DNA of 64,000 bases from Sternotherus odoratus (Eukaryota > Chordata > Testudines > Kinosternidae), in contig JAVMKO010000002.1 in NCBI GenBank assembly GCA_032164245.1, positions 94,439,340-94,503,339 of the forward strand, given 5' to 3'. This document shows, piece after piece, positions 48,001 through 60,792 of this stretch (position 1 is the first letter of the stretch; every line of letters begins with the position of its first letter). The notes beneath the pieces were generated by a model, which saw only the letters and a program-made list of their open reading frames with translations, was not told the DNA's origin and made no database searches. A program made the position numbers and the translations under genes.

Positions 48001-49405
48001 CAGAAATCTGGGGGCACACATGATCCTGGGTGCCTCCCCTGGCCACGGGTTGCTTCTGCTGTCCTCGCACAACCATCCCACCCTTAAATAGGCCCTGGGG
48101 CAGGTGTCGCGTCTTGGGTGCAGTTGAGACCACGGAGAGGTTGTGCCACGGTTAGTGCTAGAACACTGAGTGCCACTCTGCTGTTGTAGCTCCCTGTGTA
48201 GACATTCCAGCCAGCGTACACGCATGACCTGGATGTCTGTGTGTTAAACAGCCCTGGTTCAACCACTGTTGACTCCACCAGCCTGCTGGTCACATCGTAG
48301 CCTTGCTCCGGTCTCCACCACCCTTGGTTGCTAGCAGCCAACTGACCCAAATACCCCCAAAGTCCTGAATTTTCCCAAAATAGTCTGCCCATGAATGTTC
48401 AGTAATAAGACCCATTGCTCCTTTAACGAGACAAAAGCACAGCAGCTTGTGGCTTTAACTGGAGTTTTTAATAATCACTGCAATTCAAATACAGCCCTGG
48501 GTTGGATTTAGAATAAAAGTAAAACCAGTGTATTTCATCACAGAGAGATTTTAAGTAAGTTCAGATTTAAGGGTTAAAATGGTTACAAAAAAAAGTGAAA
48601 ACATGCATGTAAAAGTCTAAAACTTAATCTAGCAAGTCTTTGTTCAAAATGGTTTAGCTCTCTCCCCCACAGTCTTCTTTCCAGCTTTTTACTGGTCAGG
48701 ACCCTTCACAGAGCTCAGATAGCTTGGTTTCTTTGTCTCCTTAAGGTGAAGGGTAGCTAGGGGTTCTTTGCCCCTCCCTTTGACAGTCCAATAAGCCTTT
48801 GAAATGTATTCTTCTGAAGGGTACCCCCAGATAAAGTTCATTGGTTCATGATGAGTAAGGAAGCCACAAGGTTTGGCAGATCAGGCTTCTTGATCGTTCC
48901 TTCCCCGCTGTTTGTTTTTACTATGCAAATTCTCTCTTCCCTCTGCTATCCTCCATACATTGAATCTGGGCCACCCCTGGTTTGAGGTGTTGCCCTCTTT
49001 CCATTGTCTTGAGAAAATTTAGCAGTTACCCATCTTTTAGTCATAGACTTTAGAGCATAACATTAGTAAATATCCATAGTTTCACATAGCTGTTTGGCAG
49101 CATTTATGACTTTCGGGGAGGGAGAGGGAGGAGTGGGGACATGCCGTGCTCTGGAGAGGAGGTGGAGTGGGGGTGGGAAGAGGTGGGCCTGGAATGGAGT
49201 GGGGATGGGAAGAGGCCAGTTGGAGCATCCCCCGGCGAAGCTGGCGCCTGTTCTTCAGTACAGTATATAATGCCTTTTGTCTGCCCCCAAAACTTTCCTC
49301 AGAACCTAACCCCCCCCCCCTGCATTTACATTAAATCTATGGGAAAGTTGGAGTCATTTAACATCATTTCACTTAAAGTTGCATTTTTCAGAACCATAAC
49401 TACAA
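42057..49405. other. Long intron stretch, few recognisable features
   Basis: Mostly unique-looking AT-rich DNA. Exceptions: duplicated block 42847-42979; (GT) run 43267-43280; G-run 43311-43323; a GTTGATTTCAATGGGACTCT repeat trace at 45763-45782. 48080-49110 has a composition change that could be an old LTR element, but I cannot show terminal repeats. Confidence 0.45.
42847..42979. repeat. Three adjacent tandem duplications (31, 10 and 19 bp)
   Basis: 31-bp unit at 42847-42877 and 42878-42908 (one mismatch); GTGAACATTT at 42922-42931 and 42932-42941; GGATCTGGTACCTGTAATT at 42942-42960 and 42961-42979. The last two pairs are perfect. All six units lie within 133 bp. Confidence 0.96.
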
Positions 49406-49407
49406 TG

Positions 49408-49615
49408 TTAAGTGAGGTGTTTCTGTAACGCTTCCCTGTCTCTACTGAAAATACTTCTCCTGATGCATCCTAGGACTGCATAAACCTTTTTCACAGCTGC
49501 ATCACATTGGTGGTTCATAGTCATCCTATGATTAACCAGTGCACCCAAGTCTTTCTCCTCCTCTGTCTCTCCCAACTTCAGCCTCTTAGGGACGACATAA
49601 GAACTATACAAACAG
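49408..49615 (-). mobile_element. CR1-like LINE fragment (RT C-terminal region)
   Basis: Minus strand open for 67 codons: TEEEKDLGALVNHRMTMNHQ, then CDAAVKKVYAVLGCIRRSIF, matching the CR1 pattern KDLGVLVD..QC..AAKKAN..LGCIRRS. Both ends truncated. Confidence 0.85.
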
Positions 49616-52600
49616 GTTAAAGAAAACCAAATAAAATCATTCCAATCACATGACAGGTTTACCAGTGCAGTTACGAAAGGAGGGCATTAAAATGCTGACA
49701 CTTTGGGAAGAGAAGAAGTTTTTTAATTGATTCATAACCTTGATTAGTTTAATTTTAAAATACTAGGAATTGCAACATGAAGCCATGCGGTGTTTTTTTT
49801 AAAAAAACTGGAAAGCAATTTTCATTGCTGGTTTGCAATAATTTGGGCATTCGAAGTTGGGCTTTTTGCATGACAAGAAATAATAAGAATTAATCTCGTA
49901 TCTTTTGGGTAAGCTTTGAAGTGAACAGATTTTAATTGATTGAGCCATTCCATTAATGATATTCTATCTGTACCTTTCATCCCAGAGAATCCTAAAGCCC
50001 TTTTCAAAACGAAGACTTAATACACAGTGCTCTGCCATAGATAGTTTTTCTCTTATGTGGTATGAAAAATAAATATATGTTGTATATGGGATCACTTCAC
50101 CCATCAGAAAAATATGGTGCTGTGCATTGTTAACAGTGGTTTAGGACAGGAAGTGAAGAATAAAGCATTGATTGACACTGTAATGGTAGAGGTTTAAAAA
50201 CTTACAAAGCACTCACTAGCCAGAAGACCATATACAAGATAATGGCGGAAACCAAAGTATGAGTGATGAGTCTACTGACCTCCCTTCTTCCGCAGTTGAT
50301 AGGTCTGCTTGGATACTGTCCTTGAATCTGGTGTGCGGACCTCTATCTTTCATACCAACTTCTGGCTAGAAGATGTTTGACCAATTGGAAATGCAGCTAG
50401 AAGGCAGATGGAACTTTCTATTTTTTTCTCTACTCAGTAGCCTCTGGACTTCTGCAGAGGAATCAAGCTTCTCCCTGATGCTGCCCCCTGACCTCCACCC
50501 ACATGAATGACTCCAGTGCCTGCTTCTGCTGCTGTTCCTTCCTATATTGCTGCAGCAGCATGAAATTGACTTGATCCTAGCCGACCTGCAGCTGGAAACA
50601 GCTTTTCTGCTGAGCAGCAAAAATAACCTCTGACCACAAAGAGGACTTGCTTAGTAACGTAAGAAGCATGGTCTGGTGGAATAAGTTCGAGAATGAGTTC
50701 TCATTCTAAACTAATCATAGTTCTGAGACCAATTCCCTCTATTGCTTTGATATGGTCAAGTCACTATTCATTCTGCCTTAGCGTTCCTATTTTTAAAATG
50801 GGAGGTAATGTACCTGTCTGGGTTCTGTGAGGAGTAGCTAATTAACGTTCATATAAGTGCTGAATGCTAGAGTGCGGAGGAAGAAACTATGGAGAGACAA
50901 GGGAGACTTGTGGAAGAGAATGCGGGAAGTAAAGGAGGGTAAGAACGGAGAGAGAGAGAGAGAAAAAAGACAAGGTATGAAGGGGAGAGCAAGGGGAAGA
51001 TCTGACAGCCAGTAGGGTGAATTGTTTCATCTCCACCAGTGAGGAGGGGGAATGCTAGTGTACACAAGGAGCTGACAGCATTTTAACCACGTGTTGTGAA
51101 AGGGAAGCAATAGGAGGAAATTTGATGCTGTTTTTCAAAGAGAAGAAGGAGAACAATAAATAGAAATGAGTGGTAGGTATACTAGCAAGGACCTTGCACA
51201 AGTGTAGCACGGGTTAGAACAGTTCAATGTATGTTCCTCTCTTATTGTATTTCCTTGGTTGACATTGTATAACCTGAGTTTTGAGACCATTCATACTAAT
51301 AAGATAACCAACAAATGATTTTATTGAAAATTGAGCCTGTGCCTACCCTACTTCCTTTATTATATAGTAAAGACTCACAGTGAGACAACACATGGCTAAA
51401 ATGCTGTCAGCTTAAGGTTGCCAGGTGTCTGGTTTTCAACTGGTTTCCCTGCTGACTGAACACCAAAAGTCTGGTTACATGCAGTAACCAGTCTCTGGCA
51501 CTGGGGGTGTGTGGAAGAGCTACAGCCCGGAAGAGCAATGGAGCACTCAGGAGCGGCTCCAGCAGAGAGGTACTGGCGGTTCCACCGTTCTGCCCAGAGT
51601 GCAGCTCTCCCTGCCCCACTCACCTCCCACCCCCAGAGCGTGGCTCCGCTCCCCTGCCCCAGTCACCCCTCTGCCCCCAGGACACGGCTCTCCTTTTCCC
51701 ACCCTGCCGCAGTTCCTCACCCCTGGAGCCCAGCGCTCTCTCGATCATCCTGCCCAGTCACCCCTACCCCCTACTAGCAGATGGAGAGGGGTGGAGACTG
51801 CAGCAAGTGACAGTGGGGTGGGGGAGGGGGAAGAGGAACATATAGGGCAGGGCCTCGAGAGAAAGAGATGGAGGAAGGAACGGGGCCTCGGAAGGGGCAG
51901 AACAGGTTCCAGCTCTCCGTGCCCATTTTTCACAAAGGAGAACGTTGGCCCCCACTATGTCAGCTCCTTGCAAACACTAGCATTGCCACTCTCCAGGGAG
52001 CTGAACCAATGGGTAGCAGTGATAGGAAGTTTTTAGGGGTTGGAAAAAAGCTAATGTAGATAGGCTGTATAGTCTGGCAGGGCAGACAGAATCTGAAAAG
52101 CTCTTTTTTTAAAAAAAGCTTCCTGTCTATGTTAAAACAAAGCAAAAGAGAACACAAGCTTAGTTTTTGTTTCATTGGTAGGTGACCTGTATTGCTAGCT
52201 GCTCTGGAGTCAGTAGTTAAATAACCTACAGTTTGAGACATAAAACCTTCTGGCAGCCTAGGATCTAGTGAACTATCCGAATCCCAACATTTTTGTTGAA
52301 TTGTCCCTTGGAGGGAAAAATGCTGGTAAGTGTGCATGATTTTGAACCAAGCACAAGCAGCTGCTCTGCACTTCTGCAATGAGAGAGGCTGACGATGGAA
52401 CATAGATTCCTCCTGTATAAAACAGCCAGTTAGTATTTGTGGAAGGGTCAGGGAGAGCAGTCTTGGTGTCACTCCAGCTGAAGTCCAAATCCTGTTCATA
52501 GTGATCTGATCATGGTGGAAGGAGTGTTAAGATTGTGAGTGTGTACATGTGTGTATGCACGTGTGTGTGCGTGAATGAAAGAGAGAGAAATTTCTCAACT

Positions 52601-53979
52601 CTAGAGTATTGGAGCAAGATTGCTCTAATTGCTTTGAGATCTTCAGATAAGCAATCTTGTATAAGCCCCCCTGTTTATTTTTTACCGTCCTGTATCCTAC
52701 TACCTACCTTGTGTCTGTCTCTCTCATCTACCAGAAAGATGAAAATTATTTTTGTTCTGAAACTTCCCATTGATCTCTAGCTTTCCCCTTCCCCCCGAAG
52801 GATAAACAATTGTCCCATGCTCCACTGCTTTCACAAGCTGCTTTAAAAGGAAAAAAGGAGAAATTGGGCTGTATGTCATAGCTATAACACCAGGCAGTTC
52901 ATGGTCCAGTGGTGATGGAGGGAGCATGATTTGAAGGGCAGTGTGCCTGGCTTGCACACTTTGGATATATGCTTCTCCAAGTTATTCAGGCACCAGAGAA
53001 CTCTGTCCCCTTTGATTATTCCTGCAAGTGAAATTAAATAAATGAAATATAGTTACTCTCCCCATTAGAGGTTACATATCTGATTCCCAATAAGGCTCTA
53101 TTATGCCACCTCACAGTATAACAGAGCCATAAAATGTGGGTATAAATTAAGTTTACTCCCCTTTTAAGAACCATTTACACTGCCTGCCAGAGCAGCATAA
53201 AGGGGCCTTATTGTAAATGAGAATTTGGCCCTGTATATTTAGCACAGAGGTGCAGGCATGTCAGCCCTATTCAGAAGGCAAGATTTTCCACCTGTATGCC
53301 GCCCCAAAATGAGGCCTTATGTCAAAGGCAGGGAAAAACCAAAACTTCACAAAAGGCCAGTAGTGTAGTATTTGGCATGCCACATATTTATTGGGTCAGA
53401 CTTAAGGCACACATACCTTGACCTGCCTCACTCTTAAATCACTGTGACAGATTAAATTGTGTTAGTGTTTTTCAAAAGCACAGCTGGACTACGTTTAATT
53501 GTTCGAAGAAATAAGAGAAGGGGACTTAGGGGGCGTCTGTGTAAGTAACTGAGGAAGAAGAATCCAATTTTACAGAAACCGCAGCCCAAATTAGAGAGAA
53601 GGCTGTTGGATTGAAATGATTTCTGTTGTGGTTGTAACATACCACAATTTGATTTCTGTCCAGATGAAAACATTTGGTTTGCACTTCGGTAAACATTGCA
53701 GAAACACTGCCAGCTTATTTTGAAGAGTAACAAAATACTGCCTTTGGCAAAACAGAGACTCCTTCCATACTCCTGAGTCCATAGGTCTGACCCAGATTCA
53801 TGGGATTTTTTTCAGCTTTGTTAATAATGCCCTTATATAATCTGAGACAAAAAAGCCCACAATTTCATAAGAAACAGTGTCTTTTATTTAGAGGGGAAGG
53901 GAACTGAAGATTTGAGAAATCAAAGATGTTAACGCTCAACATTTTCTTTTAAACTAGCGGAAAAGAGAGTATTGTTTTG
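49616..53979. other. Intron sequence, few recognisable features
   Basis: 51410-51440 (AAGGTTGCCAGGTGTCTGG) resembles a MITE end. C-rich 51595-51775 and GA-rich 51780-51900 tracts give overlapping open frames with no support. GT run 52529-52570. A perfect AAAAGCTTTTTTTAAAAAAAGC-type palindrome is near 52097-52120. Confidence 0.4.
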
Positions 53980-53987
53980 TTCTATTA

Positions 53988-54282
53988 CAGTGGTTCTCAA
54001 ACTTACCTGAACCGCGACCCTTTTTTCTTCAGCTGCCCAGCGGCGCGATCCTTGTATGTCCGCCGAAAAGCTGTCAAATGAATTACTTCTGCATTCGGCG
54101 GCTATTTTCGGCGGACATGCCGAGCGCTCCCGAAATAGCTCGGCATGTCCGCCGAAAAGCTGCCAAATGCGGAAGTAATTCATTCGGCGTTTTTTAAGTG
54201 GCGCTGGGAGCTTGCAACCCCTCCCCGCGGGAATACTTGGCGACCCCCAGGGGTGTCGCGACCTCTGGTTTGAGAAACCCTG
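53988..54282. mobile_element. Non-autonomous hAT (family C-like) with palindromic core
   Basis: Ends CAGTGGTTCTCAAACTTACC and CTGGTTTGAGAAACCCTG are inverted repeats; perfect 8-bp target duplication TTCTATTA at 53980-53987 and 54283-54290. Core contains CGGCGGACATGCCGAGC facing GCTCGGCATGTCCGCCG (perfect 17-bp arms) plus direct copies of TGTCCGCCGAAAAGCTG. Confidence 0.95.
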
Positions 54283-54404
54283 TTCTATTACCTCAGCTAC
54301 TTTCTTTTGAGCTTGTAGCGTAGGCGCGCACACATAGTGTAGGTAGCTGCCTGGGTTCAAAACCCCCTACTTACAGATGTACATTGAATTATATGCAAGT
54401 CTGA

Positions 54405-54505
54405 GGGTATGTCTTCACTAGCAACGTTAGTGCCTGCTCATTGCACGACCCTGAGTAAGAAGGTTGCAGCGCTGTAAAGTGGCCCTGTAGACACGGTCTA
54501 AGTTT
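54405..54505. repeat. DNA-transposon end fragment
   Basis: GAGGGTATGTCTTCACTAGC AACGTTAGTGCC and TGTAGACACGG are typical ends of the 'GGTATGTCTACACT' MITE group; about 100 bp, no target duplication seen. Confidence 0.45.
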
Positions 54506-54879
54506 TGCACATGAAAAAATGTGCACATTTTTTTGGACATTTTGCTCTGAGGATTATTAAAGGAATTCCATCAATTTAAAAATCCCACTTCCGTCTGACT
54601 TTTTTTATTCCTATTGTTTTACAAATAACACTTAAGATGACGCTAACTGAAAGAGATTAAATAACAATTAGCTTCTTTACTTTTCTTTACTGACTATACA
54701 CAAAGTGATGCATTATTGTTTCCCCTATATAGTCAGTTTCCTTTTGTGTAGATCTTTCACAGAACATCAGAGAAGAGGAAAACACTTACAAGAAAGAGAG
54801 AAATGTAATTGTGAAACCACAGATGTTGGCAGATTACCTGAAAATACATTTAGTTCATTTTTTATAAAAGAACCGGAAG

Positions 54880-56545
54880 AGATGAGTTCAAAATTAGCTA
54901 TTACCACTCAAGAAAGATCTTGGAGTCACTGAAAACTTTACCTCAATGCACAATAATGGTCAGGCTGACAAAATGCTAGGAACTATTGGGGGAAGGGATA
55001 GAAAATAAGACTGAAAATATCATAATGCCCCTATATAAATCCATAGTACGACCACATTTTGAATACTGTGTCCAGTTCTGGTCGCCCCATCTCTGAAAGG
55101 ATATAGTAGATCTGGAAAAGGTTCGGAGAAGGACAACAAAGATGATCAAGCGTATGGACCAACTTCCATCTAAGGAAAGACTAAAAAGATAATGGCTGAT
55201 AATCTTAGAAAAGAAGTGACTGCGGTGGAATATGGTAGCGGTCTCTAAAATCATGAATGGTATGGAAAAAGTGAATAGAGAATTATTATTTTTTCCCCAC
55301 CAAACAAAAACCAGGGGTCACCTGATGAAGGTAAAAGGCAGTAGGTTTAATACTAAGAAGAGAGAATATTTTTTCACACAGTGCACAATTAACGTGGGAG
55401 CTTGTTGCCATGGAATGTTGTGATGGCCAAAAGTATAGATTGGCTTAAAAAAGATAAATTAATGGAGGACAGGCTCGTTGGTGGCTCTTAGGCCAAAATG
55501 GTCAAGGATTCAGTCCCATGCTTGGAGTGACCCTAAATCTCTGTGAGAAGTTGAGAAGGAAAGTTGGGTTGATCGCTCCAATTGCCTCTTCTGCACACTC
55601 CCACAAAGCTCTGCCACTGGCCACTGTAGTGGACAGGATATTGGGCTAGATCAGGGGTGGGGAACCTTTTTTGTGCCAAGGTCCATTTGGACATTTATAA
55701 TGTCCTTCGTGGGCCGCTCCCGCCCCCCTTCCCCCCCCCCCCCAGGGAGGCCAGGCTGGCAACGGGAGCTGAGACCCCAGCTGGCAAGGGGCCAGCGGGG
55801 GAAACCCCAAAGCAGTGGCAAGCGGAGTGCTTAGCCCTGCACTGCTTTGGGGTTTCTCCGCTGGCCCCTTGCCAGCCGGGGTCCTGCCGCCTGCCCCAGT
55901 CAGCTCCCGCTATCAGCCTGGGTGTAGGGGGTGATGTTGCTTTACCCCCGCCCAGCCTCCCATCTAACTGCTTTTCTTCTCCCACCCCTGCCTGGCCCGG
56001 CCCATCCCACCGAAGCTAACCTCCTCCCCCCCTCCCAACCCAGCCTCCTGCCCCCCATGCCTGACCCACCCAGCCCAGCCTCCCCCCACCAAGCCTCCTT
56101 ACCTCCTGCACCCACCCCGGCCTCATTGACCGAAGGCTCCCCGCGGCGCCGGCAGCCCCCCCAGGTTCGAGCCGCCCCCGCCTGGTGGCCCACGCGCGTC
56201 CCTGGCCGGCGGCTCCCCCAGGCGCTTGCTAGCCCCAGCGCGGAGCCACGCCCGCCTGCCGGCCGGAGCGCAGAACCGCCCCCGCGCGTCCCTTGCCGGC
56301 GGCTCCCTGAGGCGCTTCCGGCCTCTTTGCCGAGCGCGGAGCCGCCCCGGGCTGCCGGGGAGGGGGGGCGGCTCCGCGTTCGGCGAAGGGGCCGGGAAGT
56401 GCCTGGGGGAGCCGCCGGCCAGCGACGCGCGCGGGCCGGATGGAAGGCTTTGGCGGGCTGTATAAGGCCCGTGGGCCGGAGGTTCCCCACCCCTGGGCTA
56501 GATGGACCATTGGTCTAATCCAGTATGGCCATTCTTATGCTCTTA
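54880..56545 (+). mobile_element. Degenerate CR1/L3-like LINE, split by a hAT insertion
   Basis: Broken frames give PLYKSIVRPHFEYCVQFWSP, the conserved RT C-terminal block, followed by a GLFS-like region, and the 3' end GGCTAGATGGACCATTGGTC .. AGTATGGCCATTCTTATGCT at 56496-56545. The hAT at 55652-56495 interrupts the sequence GGCTAGAT near the 3' end. Frameshifts and stops show the element is dead. Confidence 0.87.
55652..56495 (+). mobile_element. Non-autonomous hAT (family D), copy 2, CpG-rich
   Basis: Ends CAGGGGTGGGGAACC and GGTTCCCCACCCCTG; perfect target duplication GGCTAGAT at 55644-55651 and 56496-56503. The left 270 bp closely matches copy 1 (23750-24499), including the CAAAGCAGTG/CACTGCTTTG hairpin. 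The right part (56130-56460) is extremely CpG-dense with repeated CCTGGCCGGCGGCTCCC blocks. Long open frames on both strands are compositional. Confidence 0.95.
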
Positions 56546-59500
56546 AGAGTCTATTATTTGCAGTCCTTTTGTAGTAAAAGGTGAATATCCACGCAATTGC
56601 AAGACAGAACTCACTGTTAGCATAATGATGATCAATTAAAGCTCACATTGAATAGTTCCTGTAAAGTATGTCTTGTGGGCTCTCTGACTGAATGGATGCT
56701 GTTTCTTTCTTTGAAAGAAACATTTTAGTCATTTAAGTTTCTGTCACACATATTTTTTCCAGTGGAAACCTGAGAACAGCAAACCCATGGCTCATCTTCA
56801 CTAGAAAAAAAGGTGTGTTCTGAACTTAAGTTCGTTAATGCAAAGTGAAATCCTTGTGAAGACAAGGCAATTGTTATTTTTCAAAGTAATTAGCAGATTG
56901 AATTAAAGACTGCTCCCCTGCAAAGGAAGATTATGTCTGCAGGATTCCATATCTTGTCAGGCAGAAAGATTGTGCAGCAGAGTTTAGTACTGGGAGATAT
57001 TTTGGTTTAAGAGCGGTTTATCTCTTTAGACTGATTTCTAATGTACTCAATAGACGTAAACCTGATTTAAATCAGAATAAGAGGGGTCACATAGCCTTTT
57101 GTACCCATTTAACTAAACTGATTTTAAATCACACTTTAAGTCAAACCAGGACAGCCTTAGGTGTAGAAAAGTCCATGTTTTCGAGGCTAGACAGAACTTG
57201 GATGTTTAATGTAAACAGGAAGCAGGAAAAAATGCAGCCCTTATTAAATTAAAAATAAAAAGCCTTCGCCAGCCTTCTCTATACATAATAAAAAAAAATC
57301 TTAAATGTGCATAAGTTCTTTTATTTCTTTTTTTTGCAGGTCACCTTAATAAATCTCTGGTGAAAGGTGGGGGAGAACCCCAGGTTTTCTGTGATGCATT
57401 ATACTTCAGACTTGCTAGATTAGTGAAGTGAGAATTAGTCCAATTCTACTGTATTACTGGAAACTGCTAGTCTAATTTCCCTGGGCTGGAAAAGTCCCCA
57501 ACCAGTGCCAGCTGTCAGCGGAATGTGGTTTAACCCTTGTAGTTCACAGTTTGCAACTGAAAATAATTTAAAAAGTATTCCAACTAGAAATGGTATGTTT
57601 ATGGAATGAATGGGACCACGAAAGATGGCTGTAGCTGTGCTCTCCTCTGCGTTAACTCCTAGACCCAGCCTCCTAGAAGATGCTCTCCCCTGGGTTAACT
57701 CTTCCCTCCTTTTTAGAGCAAATTCATAGTCCACTATAATGAGCTTTGAGCTGAAGTGGGGTTATTATTGCTACTATGTTATCAACACTGCTAGGTGCTG
57801 TCCTCACATATAGCTAGACTTAATTTCTTCCCTAAAGAACAGTTTGTCTGTTCTGTAGTCAAGGAGGAAAAACACACAGTAAATGCAGGACTGATCAAGA
57901 ACATATGGATCCCGATCCCAAATTGCTAAAAGCTTGAGGTGCATGTGGATTTGGATACTCATATTCAGCCACCTCTGTTTTGTTTTTTTAAAATACGCAT
58001 AGTTTGTTTATTTTTGTTAGTATCAGTTACATTTCGTTTTTTTTTTTTTAAAATGTAAAAGCTCTCTTTGCTAATTGACTTTCTTTAAGTATTCTCTTTC
58101 CTCTTCTGAAATTTTACAGGCTTCATAGCTTGGTGTGTCTTGAGCATTAAATTGAATCAGTGAAGGCAGCAGCTATAGAATTTTTGAAAACTGGCATCTC
58201 AGAATATACAGTAACTTTGTTTTTCCTGCCAGTGTTTGTGTAGCATTAACATAGTGATGGCGTTAAGCAAGTGTTCCTTGAAACTGATTCATAGAGTTAG
58301 TTGCCAGAACATGCAGAGCCAATAATTTTTGGGTCCACATTGCAGATTTATGTGGAGGGAAGAGAAAGGGAAATATATTTTTCATTCAGAACTGTCCTAG
58401 GGTTATTGCTTCCTTGAGACAGTTATTGCAGAAGAGTTGGGCCAGTCCAAAAGGAATTGTTTATTTCCCTTCCAGCACCTCTTATCTTCTTCAGATGATT
58501 GCTTATGGTGTGACAGAAAGTTCCTATTCATTTTTTGTTAACTGCTTTAATTTTCATGCCTTCAAGCACATCTGAAACCCTGATTTTGCAGATCCTCATT
58601 CTGTCGAAATGTGACAGTCAAGGCGTGCAATAGACCAGTACCTGGTCTCTCTCCGTGTGTGTAACATAATAATATAATCTCTTTGCAGAGAAAAGCACCC
58701 CCCTGTGCTGGGTGTTGCTGGTCCTACCTACCCCATGCTGATGGCCCAGTAAGTGGTATCAGGGGATGGCACTGGCTGCCACCAAGCAGGACTTTGGCTC
58801 TTGCTTCTAATGGCAGCCTCAGCCGTAAGGAAGAAGCGGGATCACCTGTGCTGTGTCCGGTCTAGCAGATACCTATGAACAAATCACCATACCCACCGGA
58901 ATAGATGGGGAGCCGCATGTGTGTAGTGATAAAGTGGAGAGATGTTTGGGTGGGGAATGAGGAGACGGGTGTAGTGGGGGAGCGAGGGAAAGCTGAAGGG
59001 AGCAACTGTGAACCTACTGAACTGCTTCTGCCTGTATGGTTCTGTGAAGCAGCTGTTGATCTCAGGCTTTTCCCTTGGCTACAGGTTTTGATCCACTGCC
59101 AAGAGGGTCCCCTACTTGTGCCTCATCCTCTCACCCCCTTTTTCTCGTGTTAGGGTGCTGGGGAGGGAGGGAAGTAGCTGCTTTAAAAGTTGAGGACAGA
59201 GACTGCTATGTGTGGTCAAACCCAGGTGTCTGCAGTGCGGTTAGCCCTGGCATTTTGACAGCCAGTTCACCTTCTCCCCCACGTGAGCGGCTACTTCCTG
59301 CCCCTCAGCTTCTCATCTGATTTGGGGAGAGGGGTGATTCTTCTTTGGCTTCTGTCAGAAATGTTTGTGTGGGATACAAGTGGTGCCCCCTCCCACAGCT
59401 CCTCTTAGGGCTACTGGTGCTATTGGAGGCAGGTGTTTCTTGCTGCTGTTCCCAACCTGATGAGGACATAGGTGAGGCCCAGCAGGGGGGAAATAGGGTT

Positions 59501-60429
59501 TCTTCCTAGAGAACAGGTTGCCTTCATGACCACAGAGCAGCCAAACCTCGAAATATATTTTTACTTCTGAGTAGACCAAGGTTATAGTGCTAATCACTGT
59601 GATCCTCAGCATGAGGTTGATGTTTCCAGCCACTCTTTCCAAGGCATCGCAGATAACTTTGTATAGGTTCATCATCCCCTTCCAGAATCATTTGTAGAGT
59701 GAGAAACACTTTCCTGATGTCCAGGAAACATTAAACCCAAGGATTAACTCGAACAAACGGTAGGTCTTTATAACAATGTGTCATTTATATAGTGCAGAAA
59801 CTGTATGTGGCATCTTACAGCAAGTCATAGCAAATGAACAACAAGGCACCAAAAATATTAAACAAGCATAAGAGTGGCTCCAAAGAGTTTACAGTCAAAA
59901 GGGTTTGCAGAGGAGCTCTCAGACCAAACAGTGAACTACTTTTTGCAGTTCTGCAGAACTTCCCACTCTTATTTAGCAATAGGACAATAGTGCATTAAGA
60001 AGCTCAATTTCCATGGAGATTTTTTATTTTAACACCAATAAACCTTTGTGTGCATAACTGCATAGAATAGTCCGTGGGCATCTGTCCCTGCTGGGGACTC
60101 TCTCTCTCATCTCAAGTTTACATTTCTAACATGTGAGATGGGAGATTGTTCCTTAGATGTCAATAGTATTTGTGTATTTCTAAGATAGCTACTAGAGGGA
60201 GACAATCCAGTATCCTTCAGTAGTACAGGAAAATCCATGCACTCGCGTTGTGCACACAGAAAGGAAATGCTGTGCCAGGGTATTAATTAAAAATCTAACC
60301 ATGGCTCGTTATTCACTGTACTTATTATTTCTCATATGTCTATCACTGAATGGTGCATTTAAAATTATTTGTCCTTTTGTGTGCAAGTCAAATGAGATGA
60401 CACATCTTATGACATAAAGGAGATCTGGG
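56546..60429. other. Intron sequence, few recognisable features
   Basis: 56788-56880 (CTCATCTTCACTAG .. CTTGTGAAGACAAGG) is a MITE-like inverted pair. GATTTAAATCAG-type motifs at 57064-57135. T-runs near 57325 and 58038. 58680-59350 is GC-richer with open frames that lack splice support. Nothing else recognised. Confidence 0.45.
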
Positions 60430-60648
60430 AGGGAGCATAGCCGGAGGACTGGATAATGGACAGAGAATCAAGACATCCTGATTCTGTTCCACCCTCTACC
60501 ATTGACCTGCTGGACGAACTTAGGCAAAATACTTAAACCTTTTTGTGCCTTGTTTTTTTGTCTATCTGTAGAATGGAGACAATAACTCATCTCTGTAAAG
60601 TGCTTTGAGATCCACAGCTGGAAAGCACTATAAATGTATTATTACTTT
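60430..60648 (+). repeat. MIR SINE
   Basis: AATCAAGACATCCTGATTCT, TTGACCTGCTGGACGAACTT AGGCAAAATACTTAAACC, CTATCTGTAGAATGGAGACA and the tail GTAAAGTGCTTTGAGATCCA follow the MIR order. Confidence 0.75.
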
Positions 60649-60689
60649 AAAGTGCTCCTGGGCTATAGGATAGTTTATCCATACTGTCT

Positions 60690-60792
60690 TTGGCCCCAGT
60701 TCAGCAAAGCATTTAAGCACATGCCTAAGGCCACCACTGTTCAGCAAAGCGCTTAGAGACATGCTCAGCTTTAGGCATGTGCTTAAGTGTTT
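60690..60792. repeat. Imperfect palindromic repeat
   Basis: CAGCAAAGCATTTAAGCACATGCCTAAGG-type arm faces TTTAGGCATGTGCTTAAGTG, with a second CAGCAAAGCGCTTAGAGACA between. Belongs to a dispersed palindromic repeat family I have seen in sauropsid sequence; not classified here. Confidence 0.55.

Noticed and set aside
48080..49110. Possible LTR retroelement
   Set aside because: Composition hints only; no terminal repeats, primer-binding site or coding frame could be shown.
51400..52060. Overlapping frames of up to 179 codons on both strands
   Set aside because: C-rich and GA-rich tracts keep several frames open; no splice-bounded or family-like segment.
55931..56518. Open frames of 182-195 codons on both strands
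   Set aside because: They lie inside and cross the boundary of a hAT element with defined target duplication; GC-rich composition explains the lack of stops.
58680..59320. GC-richer segment with several open frames between the two exons
   Set aside because: The JARID2 protein is contiguous across the two exons, and no alternative exon with matching phase or recognisable sequence is visible.
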